64,000 nucleotides of DNA from Gracilariopsis chorda (taxonomy: Eukaryota > Rhodophyta > Florideophyceae > Gracilariales > Gracilariaceae), in the NCBI GenBank assembly GCA_003194525.1, contig NBIV01000212.1, positions 1 to 64,000 of the forward strand, given 5' to 3'. The notes beneath the pieces were generated by a model. The model did not search any database and was not told the origin of the DNA. It saw nothing but the letters and a program-made list of their open reading frames with translations. Positions 23,884-33,191 of this stretch are shown piece after piece. Positions within the stretch are counted from its first letter, which is position 1; every line of letters begins with the position of its first letter. Both the position numbers and the translations under genes were made by a program.

Positions 23884-24090
23884 ATGTTCATTGAATGGAG
23901 GCGTTGCGCCAATGAACACGCGCGCACGGGCCCGTACGTGCGTGCAAAGACCTCTCTTGGCTCAACGCCTCCCTTCCATTCAAAAAGTTTAACAGCAGCA
24001 GCAAAGCCCAGTGGCTGCTGCTGCATGCTGCTGCATCTTGATTGCTTCTGATGCTGAGTGGCTGGCAATACAATAAATGAATGCAGTGCT
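23884..24090 (+). repeat. Helitron 5' end with two hairpins (unit A)
   Basis: The outer hairpin pairs GAATGGAGGCGTTGCGCC with its near inverse GGCTCAACGCCTCC. A second imperfect inverted repeat (GGCTGGCAATAC with its near inverse near 24090) follows a CAGCAGCAG run. The same two-hairpin layout occurs at 30491, 62528, 62987 and 63559. Confidence 0.7.
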
Positions 24091-24856
24091 AGCTACTCAG
24101 CAGCAACAGTTGGCTTGTGTGACACGTGGCGGGCATGTTGCACTGCGCCAGTGAAGAACAATTCGCAGACCATATATACTGCACTGGGGCAGTGCCAAAA
24201 GCTTCTCTCTTGCCGACCCTAATAAATATTTTGCATCCCATTCAGGCTCTGCCAATAGCGCAGTGTCGTAACCTTTTGCTGCTCTGGGCACCGTTGCTGG
24301 CCTGAAACCTAGGCAAGGTGGAGCACGTGTGCAGGTCGCCACAAGAGTAACCCACTGATTACCACGGATCTGGGAAAGGCCAGGTGCTCCTTTGTGGTAC
24401 ACTGGTCTTTGACGGTGGTGAATACGTCTGAGGGTTTCCCGGACCTAATACCAGCTTGCTGTGCAGGGTCCAGGGTGGCTGCCGTGTCGTACCTCTTGGG
24501 GCTGGAAAGCACACTTCGGTGTTTGGGTAAAGGCAGACTAATCCTTTGAAGCGGATGCAGGTTAAACATCAAATGGCTTCAAAACTGGCTGGGCACACTC
24601 CGCCCGTCATAATCCAACAGGAGTGTGTCGAGAGTCCCTGTGCTACGCACGACTGCATCGGGTAAATATAAGTGTTGCAGCAGTCTTTTTCAATTCCTTG
24701 CGCAGATAGTCCCAGTGTGTGCAAAGCAATAAACTGCAACCAGTTTTTCACTTTCAACTCTGTTATATTTTGGAAACATATTCTGGAAGTCTGGCAAATC
24801 TATTAGGGGTTTAGAAAAATTGTACTCTCTTTCATTATTGTAAATTTTTATGGCGC

Positions 24857-25030
24857 GAGGAGGTCCACTCCCGAATTCTGGGGGGACACCCCCAACTCCA
24901 AAGGTGCCAGAGCGAATTCTGGAGGTGCCAGGGCGCATTCTGGAGGTGCCCGAGCGAATTCTAGAGATGCTAGCATGACTTCTAGAAGTGCCAGGGCAAA
25001 GTCTGGAGGCACCAGATCAAAGTTGGGAGG
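24857..25030 (+). repeat. 21-bp tandem repeat, about 7-8 units
   Basis: The consensus is GAGGTGCCAGAGCGAATTCTG. Five units between about 24905 and 25010 are clear and spaced exactly 21 bp. Flanking units are more diverged. Because 21 is a multiple of three, a minus-strand frame (24848-25393) reads as Ala-Pro-Pro-Glu-Phe-type repeats, which may be incidental. Confidence 0.8.
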
Positions 25031-25109
25031 GGCCTGGCTTATCTTAGGCAGTGCAAAGCCAGAAGCTAGATGACCTTGACGTTTACCAGTTCCTCCCACT
25101 CCAGATGAG

Positions 25110-25547
25110 ATGCCGGTAAATGAGAGTGGAGTGCACGTGCAAAAACCCATTTTTCTCGCCATGGAAGAGGATGAAATTATTCCTGCACCTACGTGCGTTG
25201 CTGGGGAAAGTGGTTCCAGGCCCATATCACAACCAAGCTCCTCTCTTGTTCTTCCATCTCTCCCAGCAATTACCCCGCCTGCTGTCGTTGATGAGGGCGA
25301 CACAGCCATGGAGACAGAGGCACTTCCGCTGCCGCAAGTGGAAAAAGAAGAAAAGATGCCCGTTCCGATGGAAGTGCAAAAGAGCGAGATCAATCGTGCT
25401 CCCTCACAGCCACCGCAGCAGCCTTCTTTGCCTCAAGTTAAAGAAGAACAACAGGTGCCCTTCCGAGGGAAGTGGAAGAGGATGAGATCACTCCTGCCCC
25501 CTCACAGCTACCACAGGAACATGCTATGCTACAAGCCGAAGAACTAG
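25110..25547 (+). CDS. Acidic Pro/Gln-rich repeat protein of the Helitron
   Basis: This 145-residue ORF lies between the leader and the Rep region. It carries imperfect repeats of a roughly 30-residue unit: E-E-D-E-I-x-P-A-P-S followed by Gln/Pro/Leu-rich spacers such as PQQPSLPQVKEEQQVP. The unit continues in a second frame at 25472-25732, where MEEDEITPAPSQLPQ recurs. No known domain is present, and the composition suggests a disordered linker or activation-like region. Helitrons in several protists and animals carry an extra ORF upstream of Rep, but homology to any of them is not claimed. Confidence 0.45.
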   Translation: MPVNESGVHVQKPIFLAMEEDEIIPAPTCVAGESGSRPISQPSSSLVLPSLPAITPPAVVDEGDTAMETEALPLPQVEKEEKMPVPMEVQKSEINRAPSQPPQQPSLPQVKEEQQVPFRGKWKRMRSLLPPHSYHRNMLCYKPKN

Positions 25548-25732
25548 AAGAGCAGATGCCACTTCCCATAGAGTTTGAAGAGGATGAAATCACTACTCCC
25601 CCTTACACACGCCACAGCAGCAGCCACAGCCGCCACAGCAGGCCACAGCAGCCGCAGCACCCACAGCAGCAGCTTGATATGACTATTATGCAATATGCTG
25701 GACGTCCAGATCAAGGATTGTGTCGCGTGTAA
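25472..25732 (+). CDS. Continuation of the Helitron acidic repeat region
   Basis: 86 residues with two further copies of the E-E-D-E-I-T repeat (EEDEITPAPSQLPQ and EEDEITTPPYTRH) and then a Ser/His/Gln-rich tail from a CAG/CAC-rich stretch. It overlaps the preceding ORF by 76 bases in another frame. That overlap suggests a frameshift in this Helitron copy or two alternative frames of a repeat-derived coding region. Confidence 0.4.
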   Translation: MEEDEITPAPSQLPQEHAMLQAEELEEQMPLPIEFEEDEITTPPYTRHSSSHSRHSRPQQPQHPQQQLDMTIMQYAGRPDQGLCRV

Positions 25733-25747
25733 TACGCGTGGGATCCC

Positions 25748-25963
25748 GTGGCAGCTCAGGTGCGGAATAATCCCGCCATCCTTGCAAGAGTTCCAGAGTT
25801 TGAGACGCTTTGCACTGCGGGTCAAAGGCGATACAAAAGATGCGGCGAGCACACACACACGCTCTCCTCCTGCTCGTACCCAGACTCGACATTGAGACTT
25901 CATAGCTGCAAGTACTGCGGATGCGTTTTTTTTTGGCAAAGGCATCATTGGAGTGTGTTGTAG
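25748..25963 (+). pseudogene. Cys/His-rich Helitron segment
   Basis: 71 residues containing YKRCGEHTHTLSSC and LHSCKYCGCVFF, arranged like one or two zinc-binding knuckles. Zinc motifs N-terminal to Rep are a regular feature of Helitron RepHel proteins. It follows the acidic repeat region and precedes the FLWGNGPPSLDPY segment, which fits this role. It is too short to assign with confidence. Confidence 0.4.
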
Positions 25964-26177
25964 AATGAAAATAATGTAAGGATGGGGCGCCATGTTCCGC
26001 AGAAAGCATAGAATCAAGTTGGTTCGCAGTCTTTATAGCCTGTTAGCGTTTCAAAGCAATTTTCTCGACTTCAATACACCCTTTGCGACGACGCCGGCGT
26101 TCATGGACATTTCGTATGTGAAGGAAGGCCTTCGTTTCTTTTTGGGACTTTAGGGCAACGCAGCTCACGCTCTGCCC

Positions 26178-26885
26178 ATGCGGAACCAGGACAACACGCC
26201 CTATAGATTTCTGTGGGGTAATGGTCCGCCTTCCTTGGATCCATATCACTATATGCGTGGCAATCTGAGTGCGTTCATTCGAGAAATCAACCTACGAGAC
26301 ATCGTCCCCAAGCTGTACGATGCGATCGAGCCGAGGGCAGACTTGGTTGGCGAGCAGGACCGATCCATGCTTAGCACTCAACAATAACAACAAAATGCAG
26401 AGACCGCCATGAATATGAGCGTGCAAGCAGTGGAACAAGGAAACGTCGTACGTGGATACGAAGGAACCCGAAGTGCTACAGCCAGTGCTTCTCATGAAGG
26501 GGCTGGATTTCTCCCTGAAGATGTTCCTGCTGGGGGAACAACCATGACGAGAACGCTCGTGATTGATCAGACTGGCCTCTACCGAGTGGAGTCTCAAGTG
26601 CCACACTTGGTAGAAGGAAAAGTAACAGAAGAGCAAGCTGCAGTGACGACTGCTGCAGCTGCAGTATCAGGGGCAACTGCAAATGCAGCAAACAATGGGC
26701 AAGTGCGGTACCGACTTCTAAAACCGGCATCCAAACTTGCAGAGAAGGCCAATTTCCCTGTTCTCTACCCGTACGGTGATCAGCATGAACCGTTTGACAT
26801 CAGCCTGTTTCTGGATGCAAGAAACTCCACAGAGCAAAGCTCAGAACTCAGTGTGAACACCTGGAGGCTCCGAGAGCTCACCTGA
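26178..26885 (+). pseudogene. N-terminal Helitron RepHel region
   Basis: Two adjacent frames (26178-26387 and 26409-26885). The second ends with KLAEKANFPVLYPYGDQHEPF, which corresponds to the FP-x-LFP-x-G block found just before the Rep domain in Helitron proteins. The middle (EEQAAVTTAAAAVSGATANAANN) is low-complexity. The two frames are separated by stop codons. This portion is thought to lie upstream of the catalytic Rep domain; its own role is unknown. Confidence 0.55.
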
Positions 26886-26957
26886 GCTGAAAACGCGAAG
26901 CGACGTCTGTACGCAGACAACATCCTCCTAAACAGTGCACCGTTGATGCAGATGTAG

Positions 26958-27833
26958 ATGCTCCGCACTCTCACAAAGACTGAGGACATGCGACCACGAG
27001 AACAACAGGAACATATTGAACAAGAGCGAGAGATCCAGCAAACACAACAGCGAACAGCTCATGTGTCACCATCACAGTTTGCAAAAATAGGACGCATATT
27101 TCTGCCCGATCACTTGGTCAACTCAGCAGCGTACTTCAAGAATGAGCGCATGGATTTACAGGCCATCAAAATGCAGAGAGGACCGTCTTCTCTGTTCATT
27201 ACAATCACCATGAAAATCTGGCGAAAGGACATCCATCGCCTTGGTATCGACACCAGCAATCGAAGCGCATTTACATCATAGAATACCCGCTCTCGACCGT
27301 TTGACCGACCGGACTTGATTGCAAAGGTGTACAACCAGTACAAAAACGTCTTCATGAAGGACTTGGAGACGAACTCGGAGCACATGTTTGGAATGAAAGC
27401 CCAGGAGCTTGCATCAAAGCTCGAGTTTCAATAATGCAATGTGCCTCATCACCACATGATCGTGTGGCTCGAAGAAGGTGTGATTGAAGACGTTGATGTA
27501 ATCGAAGACCTGTTTCCTGCAGAACGTCTCCATCCAGGAGAAGACGACGCATTTCGTGGCCTCATTCATTCCATAGAAATACACTGCCACTCCTCGTATT
27601 GTCGGAATCGCGCTGGGGAGTGAAAATTTGGATACTACAGCAGCATGATTTTGTCGGAGACGTACATTGAAGAAGGCATGAATCGAGTGTTGTACCGCAG
27701 AAGAAGGCAAAAAGACCTCAAGATTGTGCCGTACAACCCAACTCTGACCAAGACGTACCGCTCTCATATCAATGTAGAACGCACGCAAGGAGGGGACCCA
27801 GTGGCTTATATGATGACGTACGCGTTTAAGTAG
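26958..27833 (+). pseudogene. Helitron Rep domain (HUH endonuclease), interrupted
   Basis: The Helitron-like N-terminal/Rep region spans several frames. It reads FLPDHLVNSAAYFKNERMD and GPSSLFITITMKIWRKD (Pfam Helitron_like_N type blocks), RPDLIAKVYNQYKNVF, the metal-binding HUH motif as VPHHHMIVWLEEG (about 27438-27480), and downstream HINVERTQGGDPVAYMMTYAFK, which matches the catalytic Tyr region (Y-x-x-x-Y-x-x-K) of Rep. Rep nicks and rejoins single strands during rolling-circle transposition. In-frame stops split the domain in this copy. Confidence 0.75.
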
Positions 27834-27848
27834 CCCATATATCAGCAG

Positions 27849-28592
27849 GTGGTGCTCAATATGATTGGCGCTAATGAGAAAGACACACAGAACGAGCAGC
27901 AAAAAGAGCCGCAGGCGCAGAACAACATTCTTGCATACATGCGAGCGCGTGTGGTGGGTGCAGTCAACGGAGCTTGGAGAATTTTCGGGTTTCGACATGT
28001 TCACATCTTACCAAACGTAGAGCGACTGGTTATCAACTTGGAAGGAGAGTAAACTTTTCTGCTCAGAGGTCCATATCAAAACCATTCCGCATCGTCACCG
28101 TCTACGTTGGAGAGATAGTTTACAAGGCCGGAAGCACATGTGAATGCCGACTACCTTTCGTACTTTGAAAACGTTCGATTTTATCGCAAGCTTCAAGCCC
28201 GCGTGCGTAACCAATACGACGGAGACAGCACTCAGATGCCTACAGACGATTACGATCCGCCCATTTAAATGATAGAGCGCACGGAAGACAAGCAGTGCGT
28301 CATAGGGATCAGAGGTGTTTCACCGTCGAACATTGAGCTCTTTGCTATGTGCTTGCTGATCATGAATCACGGCTCGAGCTTTTATAAAAACGCAAATACT
28401 TGCAATGGACAGCAGTATGGAACGTATCGTGAAACTGCGATTGTAAGCGGACTGCTCTCGGACGGATCCGAGTTTGATATCGCATTTCAAGAAGTATTGC
28501 AGATCTATAGCACGCCCTCCGAGGTGCAACGTCTGGTTGTCATATTATACCAACAAGACACAGACCCAGAGAAAATTGCCATCAAAAACTGA
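27849..28592 (+). pseudogene. Helitron region between Rep and helicase
   Basis: Interrupted frames. The last (28269-28592, 107 residues) has the pattern seen between Rep and helicase in Helitrons: E-L-F-x-M-x-L-L-x-x-x-x-G-S-S-F, then GQQYGTYRETAIVSGLLSDGSEFDIAFQEV and QRLVVILYQQ. Its function is structural or unknown. In-frame stops separate it from both neighbours. Confidence 0.6.
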
Positions 28593-28610
28593 GAGGCGCT
28601 ATGTAGCGAC

Positions 28611-29138
28611 ATGCATACAGGAGATGAGCAGCAACAAAAGCAAGAAATGCATGGAATTGTGGTGGAGGTCTCAGACAGGCACGGTGGGCGACTGCCTCGA
28701 GGTCACAGCTTCTTTTCCCAACAACTACAGCAGGATAATGCCGCATTGACTGAGGCAAGTCGAGCTACAACAACTCTAGACGCGCAAGTGGTGCGAAACT
28801 CGTCAACTTTGCAATCAAGGTACGCCACTTTAGAAACTCGCCAAAGACAAGTTATTGACACCCCTATTGCTGCAATAAAACAACGACAGGCGCTGCAGGA
28901 ACAAACAAGCACTTCTGGAAACGTGTTCTTTGTGCAAGGCTCCGCAGGAACCAGGAAGACATACGTGCTCAATCTCCTTCGCAATATCTCTCAGTCAGGA
29001 GGAATGCTCGCCAAAATGACTGCTACAACCATTGCAGCATCGTTGCATGAAGGTGGCCGCACGTTACATACAAGCAGCACTACAGCCACTTTGTCCAAGT
29101 ACGCTCCCCGATCTCAACCTGCAGAACTGCTACGCTAA
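28611..29138 (+). pseudogene. Helitron Pif1-like helicase, N-terminal part
   Basis: SF1 helicase start. The Walker A segment reads FFVQGSAGTRKTYVLNLL (about 28931-28984), where the usual Gly before Lys is Arg, so this copy is probably unable to bind ATP normally. It is followed by an AxTxxAA segment (TATTIAASLHEGGRTLHTS), the Pif1/RecD motif Ia region. The Walker B segment (LLVLDEASML) follows at about 29146-29175 after a stop. The helicase would unwind the donor strand during rolling-circle transposition. Confidence 0.75.
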
Positions 29139-29168
29139 ATACAACTCCTCGTCTTAGATGAGGCGTCC

Positions 29169-29924
29169 ATGCTCCCAGAAAAGCTCTTTGGACCCATAAA
29201 CGCGTTGCTCAAAGAGGCTGGCTGCAGTAGAATCAAAAACCCGCTCCTGTTTCCGTGTTTGACTAGCGTTCTATCCGTCGGCTACTCCCAGCTGCTTCCA
29301 ATGGTGCCACAGGTGTACACGGAGGCCGAGCCAAGTGGTAATTTGAGAACAGTGTACTCAAAAAATCTCAATGAGTTGCCATGGAAGAGTGATTTGTGGA
29401 CGTTATGCTCGGTTCAAGTGGTGTACCTCACTGAACAAGTACGCCAAGCCGATTATCCGGTATTTGCGTCACTGTTACTTTCCATTGCAGGGAAAAAAAT
29501 ATCCAACAACGCTCCACAACCACTCAGATCTACCAGTAGCATACAAACCACTTATCAATTCCTGTGGACATGGCTCACAACACGACGCATGGAGGATGTG
29601 GATCTCAGCAAAATCCTCATTGCCTCCCGAAACCAGTTGGTCGACGAACATAGTGCGGCAGTGCTAGATCTGTTTCTTGGTGCGCGCTTCACTCTTCCGT
29701 CAGTGACAACCGTTCAACCTGATCTTGGACAGAACCCACAGTCTGACATTGCCAAGACTATCGTTCCCGAGTTTTCATATCAATACGCGCCTTGTAGAGT
29801 ACCGCCTCATAACTTGCACTTGAAGATCGTTGTGCCAGTTATGGTGGTTCGGAACGTGCCACATCCCACATTGGGCAATGGAAAGCTGTTTGTAGTCCTG
29901 CATGTCAATCAGTTCGTTATGTAA
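29169..29924 (+). pseudogene. Helitron Pif1-like helicase, middle part
   Basis: 251 residues starting inside the Walker B region (SMLPEKLFGPINALLKE). They continue through GYSQLLPMVPQV, which corresponds to the GDFRQ-type motif III with substitutions, VYLTEQVRQAD (motif IV area), and PPHNLHLKIVVPVMVVRNV (the LxLKxGxPVMLLRNL block of Pif1-like helicases). A stop separates it from the C-terminal helicase motifs at 30081-30272. The 3' part (from about 29630) is closely matched in the deleted copy at 61670-62330. Confidence 0.75.
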
Positions 29925-30080
29925 ATGGCTCGATTAGACGAAAACGGACAGATGCTGGAACGACAGCTCCTAGATCGTATCGACGTCGAGTTTTCTTCCG
30001 CAGACATTCGAATGACTGGAAGGCAGTTCCCAATTCGTCTCGTGTTTGCAGCTACAGTTCACAAATGACAGAGAATTACC

Positions 30081-30272
30081 TTGGATTGCCTGGTTTTGGA
30101 TGTGCGATACAACTTCTTCTGTATCGGTCAGTTGTATGTCGCATTGTCACGTGTTCGAAGGAACGACCATGTGCTGCTTCTGCATGAATCGCAGCTTTCA
30201 TCCGGGAATGCACACACGATTCATCCCTTGTCTGTGGGCATCGCCAACCCAGTGCTGCCCGAAACCACTTAG
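30081..30272 (+). pseudogene. Helitron helicase, C-terminal motif VI region
   Basis: 63 residues ending in QLYVALSRVRRNDHVLLLHESQL, the motif VI (Q-x-Y-V-A-x-S-R-x-x) shared by Pif1/RecD-type helicases. The homologous region in the other copy (61796-62332) is open through both motif V and VI, which supports the reading. A final FCIFPQP-like tail and stop follow. Confidence 0.75.
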
Positions 30273-30401
30273 TTCTGCATCTTTCCACAACCGTAATCAT
30301 ATTTCTTGCCTTCTTCACTCAATCAATTAAACTACTTGCATTTCTGATTTTGCGTTCTCCCCCAGTTTTTTCTTCTTACCGCTGTTTATCACTTTTTCAC
30401 T

Positions 30402-30435
30402 GCGGCGTGCAGCGCCGCCCGCGGCCGAAAGCCGC
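30402..30435. repeat. Helitron 3' end, two GC hairpins
   Basis: GCGGCG-TGCAG-CGCCGC is a perfect 6-bp stem. GCGGC-CGAAA-GCCGC, a 5-bp stem, follows at once. Shorter, less perfect counterparts lie at about 62433-62470 (AGCG-TGCAG-CGCT and CGCC-GAAA-GGCG). A 3' hairpin is a defining feature of Helitrons; the exact terminus is not fixed here. Confidence 0.65.
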
Positions 30436-31375
30436 TTCCTCTTGTCTCAAAACCTCTCACTCTTAATGAGTTGTTCATGTAAAAGGGGGGTATTGTTGAC
30501 TGATGGGAAGCGTTGCGACACAAAAGTGCTTTGCACGCCACCGTACACAAATGCAAAACGCCCATTTAGCGCAACGCATCCCTACCACTTAAATAATGAG
30601 AAGCAGCAGCAGCGAAGCGTACAGTGCACTCGCTGTTGCTGCATGTTGATTGCCTGCTTCCTGCTCAGTGGCTGGCACTACAGTAATTATTGGAGTGCCA
30701 GTCACTCAGCAGTAGCTGCGTTGAGCGACACGTGGCTGGCTCTTTTGCACTGCGCCGTGCAGCACAATGTATAGAGCATATATATTACACTGCTGCTGTC
30801 CAAAACGAGTCTTCCTTGATGAACCTAACCACTATTTTTAATCCCATCTCAGTCTTGGCCAATGGTGCAGTGTCTTAACCTTTTGCTACTTTGGGCACTG
30901 CGTCAGTGTTCTCGGAATGCTAGATAGAGGTGCTAGATGGCACGTTTCTTAGGCAAAAGCTCAAAAATTTTACGAAAATGATAGATTCTGCTAGTTTCTG
31001 GCGCTTGCCAAATAAAATTTTTTTTTTTGGAATTCACACTTCCATATCTTACAGAGTCTTGCCTAACCTGCACTGCGCATCGCTAGTTTCAATTTTGGAG
31101 CAAGTTCATTCTCCAATAAAAGCTAGATACAGATATCAAAATGGCGCTGGCCATGCAGCGGCCATCGCCATTTCGAGCACCCAACCAAAACTAACATTTT
31201 TATTTCCATCTGTTGAATTTCAAACTTCATACTGCCCTAGTTTGACTTCCAACTCATTCTCAGGAACTCATCTGGGCAGCTCTCTCCGTTCTCACACACC
31301 CGACGCACCGCGCATCAGATTCTAATACCACCCATTCCGTCGTCCTAACAGCCTCAACGACACTCCTAAACATCA

Positions 31376-31873
31376 CTAGCCTTCTTCTCCCTCTTCCCTC
31401 TTTCCCTGCCTCCTCTTCAACCGACTCTTAACCTCCAATCCTTCTTTGTCCTTCTCCTCCAACCTCCTTTTCATGCCCCCTCTACCTCCAGGAGTAACCG
31501 GAGACCCACTCCCGACAGCACCTCCCACCCCACCTTCCCCTCCACCTCCATTCATCTTGTTCTGCATATTCTCGACTAGATGCACAGCCCTGTCCACCAG
31601 TAAAAACCGCTTCTCCAACTCGAAAATCCGTCCTTGCAACTCCTCATTCTCCTTCCACAGCCTCCCCAGCTCGTCTCCCACATACGCCACAACCCCAACG
31701 ACGTGCTGCTCTGCCCACACCCCAGCCTCCCTCACCCTCCGGCGCAACTCAGCCACAGCACCCATGGGCACTCCTTCCTCCGACGCACTCAGAACCATCC
31801 CTCCCAACTCCACGACAACCTCCTCAATACACTCATCCAAACGCTCCTTAAGACCTCCCCCAGCGCTCCTCAA
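31376..31873 (-). CDS. Coiled-coil protein, unknown
   Basis: 165 residues. Residues about 55-105 form a likely coiled coil with heptad Leu/Val/Ile spacing (VGDELGRLWKENEELQGRIFELEKRFLLVDRAVHLVENM). Then come a Gly-rich hinge and a basic tail (MKRRLEEKDKEGLEVKSRLKRRQGKREE). The pattern resembles a dimerising nuclear protein, but the basic stretch lies after the coil, so it is not a standard bZIP. It is the outermost gene of the left arm. Only its last residues survive in the right arm (near 60775-60860). No family is recognised. Confidence 0.5.
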   Translation of the reverse strand: MRSAGGGLKERLDECIEEVVVELGGMVLSASEEGVPMGAVAELRRRVREAGVWAEQHVVGVVAYVGDELGRLWKENEELQGRIFELEKRFLLVDRAVHLVENMQNKMNGGGGEGGVGGAVGSGSPVTPGGRGGMKRRLEEKDKEGLEVKSRLKRRQGKREEGEEG

Positions 31874-32507
31874 TAGTCATGAATGAATTTTCAAAAGTCG
31901 ATAATGAATGTCCCACCTCTTCACTTCAACCAACTTCGTCACTGCTTAAATGCACAGCTTATCATCTTGTCATTTGTTCACCTATTGTCCTTTCCAATAC
32001 ACAAAACAATATTTTGAACCTCTACACGATAATGCCTTCACCCTCTTTACTCTTCTTCATACATCAAGCACGCCACAATGCATTCATGTATGAAAAGAAC
32101 CAGTACTTTCTATATCAACAGAATGGACAATCGCGGTATTTGGCTATAGCAACGGGATCCTTCACACCCGTACAATCACTTTCAATTCTCATACATAATC
32201 CCATACTCAATTTTACATCCATTCTTGTTTCATATGAGCTGCCCCTTCATTCTCCCCACACTACACCCATCCCAAGTTTCTTCTCATACTTGTAGACCTT
32301 TCTTTATGGAATATAACAAAGCGAAATGTTTGCAGACATCAGCCCTTCATTATTACACATCATTCGAATGAAGCCGCATAAAAAGTAATCCCCATCGTAG
32401 TAAACCTCTCCCATTCACTATAAACATTCACTATAAACATTCATTATAAAGATCAAAAAGCAATCATCAGACTTAACAAACGTATATAATTTGTTTACTT
32501 ATCATTA
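31874..32507. other. Spacer between coiled-coil and cupin-like genes
   Basis: This AT-richer stretch holds a 138-residue plus-strand frame (31879-32295) without recognised domain and a repeated TTCACTATAAACA motif near 32414-32440. It probably contains the terminator of the cupin-like gene and regulatory DNA. It is absent from the right arm. Confidence 0.4.
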
Positions 32508-33188
32508 TCAATCTCTTTCATCGTCCTCACCTATCAGACCCTCTGCTCCTTTAGGAATCATTTCACCCTCATCGTCATCCTCCTCTTCATAATCTTCATC
32601 AGTGTTCATTTCCGCTGGTTTCAGTTTTTTCTCATCCTCCCCCTCATCAGACGGGTTCTCATCTTCGGCTTCTTGCATAACTAAATCTCTATCTTCAGCT
32701 TCATCTCCCCGCTCCTCTTCCCCTCCTCCCATCTCACATAAATCGCCACGGTCCTCATCATCATTAAAAAAGGGAGGGCGGAAACCACTTTGCCTATGCA
32801 CCACATCCGGGAGATTGTATCCCTCAAGTACAAAGTACATATGGTATCGCATGCAATAGCCTTTCGCTATTGCATCATTGTACCCAGCCCCAGCATGAAA
32901 TACATCCCTTCTTCCAATGAACACAGAAAACGGTGGAACTCTGAACTTCCGAACCATCATAGAAGCCGAAAGCTCTTTCAAGCTACCCTGTGTCATTGTT
33001 AGAGTATGTGGCCGTTCACAAACCCAAATCATGAACGCATCCGGTCCGGATGCAATTGCAAAATACCCCGGGTTCACATTTCTCATCCTGTCATTCTCCG
33101 TCAAACCTCTGAAATCCGTGTCTAGCACCTGCCTCGGACAATCCTCTCCAGTACAAAGGATACGGCCACCCGTGTGAGGGGCATACAT
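32508..33188 (-). CDS. Cupin/double-stranded beta-helix-like protein
   Basis: 226 residues. The central part has F-I-G-R-R-D-V-F-H-A-G-A-G-Y followed about 15 residues later by MRYHMYFV. This matches the 'G-D-x-x-H-A-G ... R-x-H-x-Y' pattern of cupin-like and PhyH-like folds, where the His residues bind metal. A clear HxD/E pair for a 2-oxoglutarate oxygenase is not obvious, so catalysis is unproven. The C-terminal third is strongly acidic (EDRDLVMQEAEDENPSDEGEDEKK, EEDDDEGE), suggesting a chromatin or nuclear setting. It abuts the next ORF with only a 3-bp gap. It is missing from the right arm. Confidence 0.5.
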   Translation of the reverse strand: MYAPHTGGRILCTGEDCPRQVLDTDFRGLTENDRMRNVNPGYFAIASGPDAFMIWVCERPHTLTMTQGSLKELSASMMVRKFRVPPFSVFIGRRDVFHAGAGYNDAIAKGYCMRYHMYFVLEGYNLPDVVHRQSGFRPPFFNDDEDRGDLCEMGGGEEERGDEAEDRDLVMQEAEDENPSDEGEDEKKLKPAEMNTDEDYEEEDDDEGEMIPKGAEGLIGEDDERD

Positions 33189-33191
33189 CGT

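Larger units (their letters stand above)
23884..30490 (+). mobile_element. Helitron/Helentron-type element, degenerate autonomous copy
   Basis: Rolling-circle DNA transposon of about 6.6 kb. Its order is: 5' end with a long hairpin (TTGAATGGAGGCGTTGCG paired with a copy near 23965), a second hairpin, a leader (24130-24850), a 21-bp tandem repeat, an acidic repeat ORF, FP-x-LxP-x-G-type Helitron blocks, Rep with an HUH motif, a linker domain, a Pif1-like helicase and a 3' end with two GC hairpins (30402-30435). Both ends and the helicase tail recur in the deleted copy that starts at about 30491. Stop codons separate most domains, so this copy is probably inactive. Confidence 0.85.

Noticed and set aside
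30402-30435. GC hairpins as a transcription terminator
   Set aside because: The hairpins are followed by no T-run and recur at the end of the other Helitron copy, so they are better explained as the Helitron 3' end.
31376-31873. Coiled-coil protein as a bZIP transcription factor
   Set aside because: The basic stretch follows the coil instead of preceding it, and the typical N-x7-R basic region is absent.
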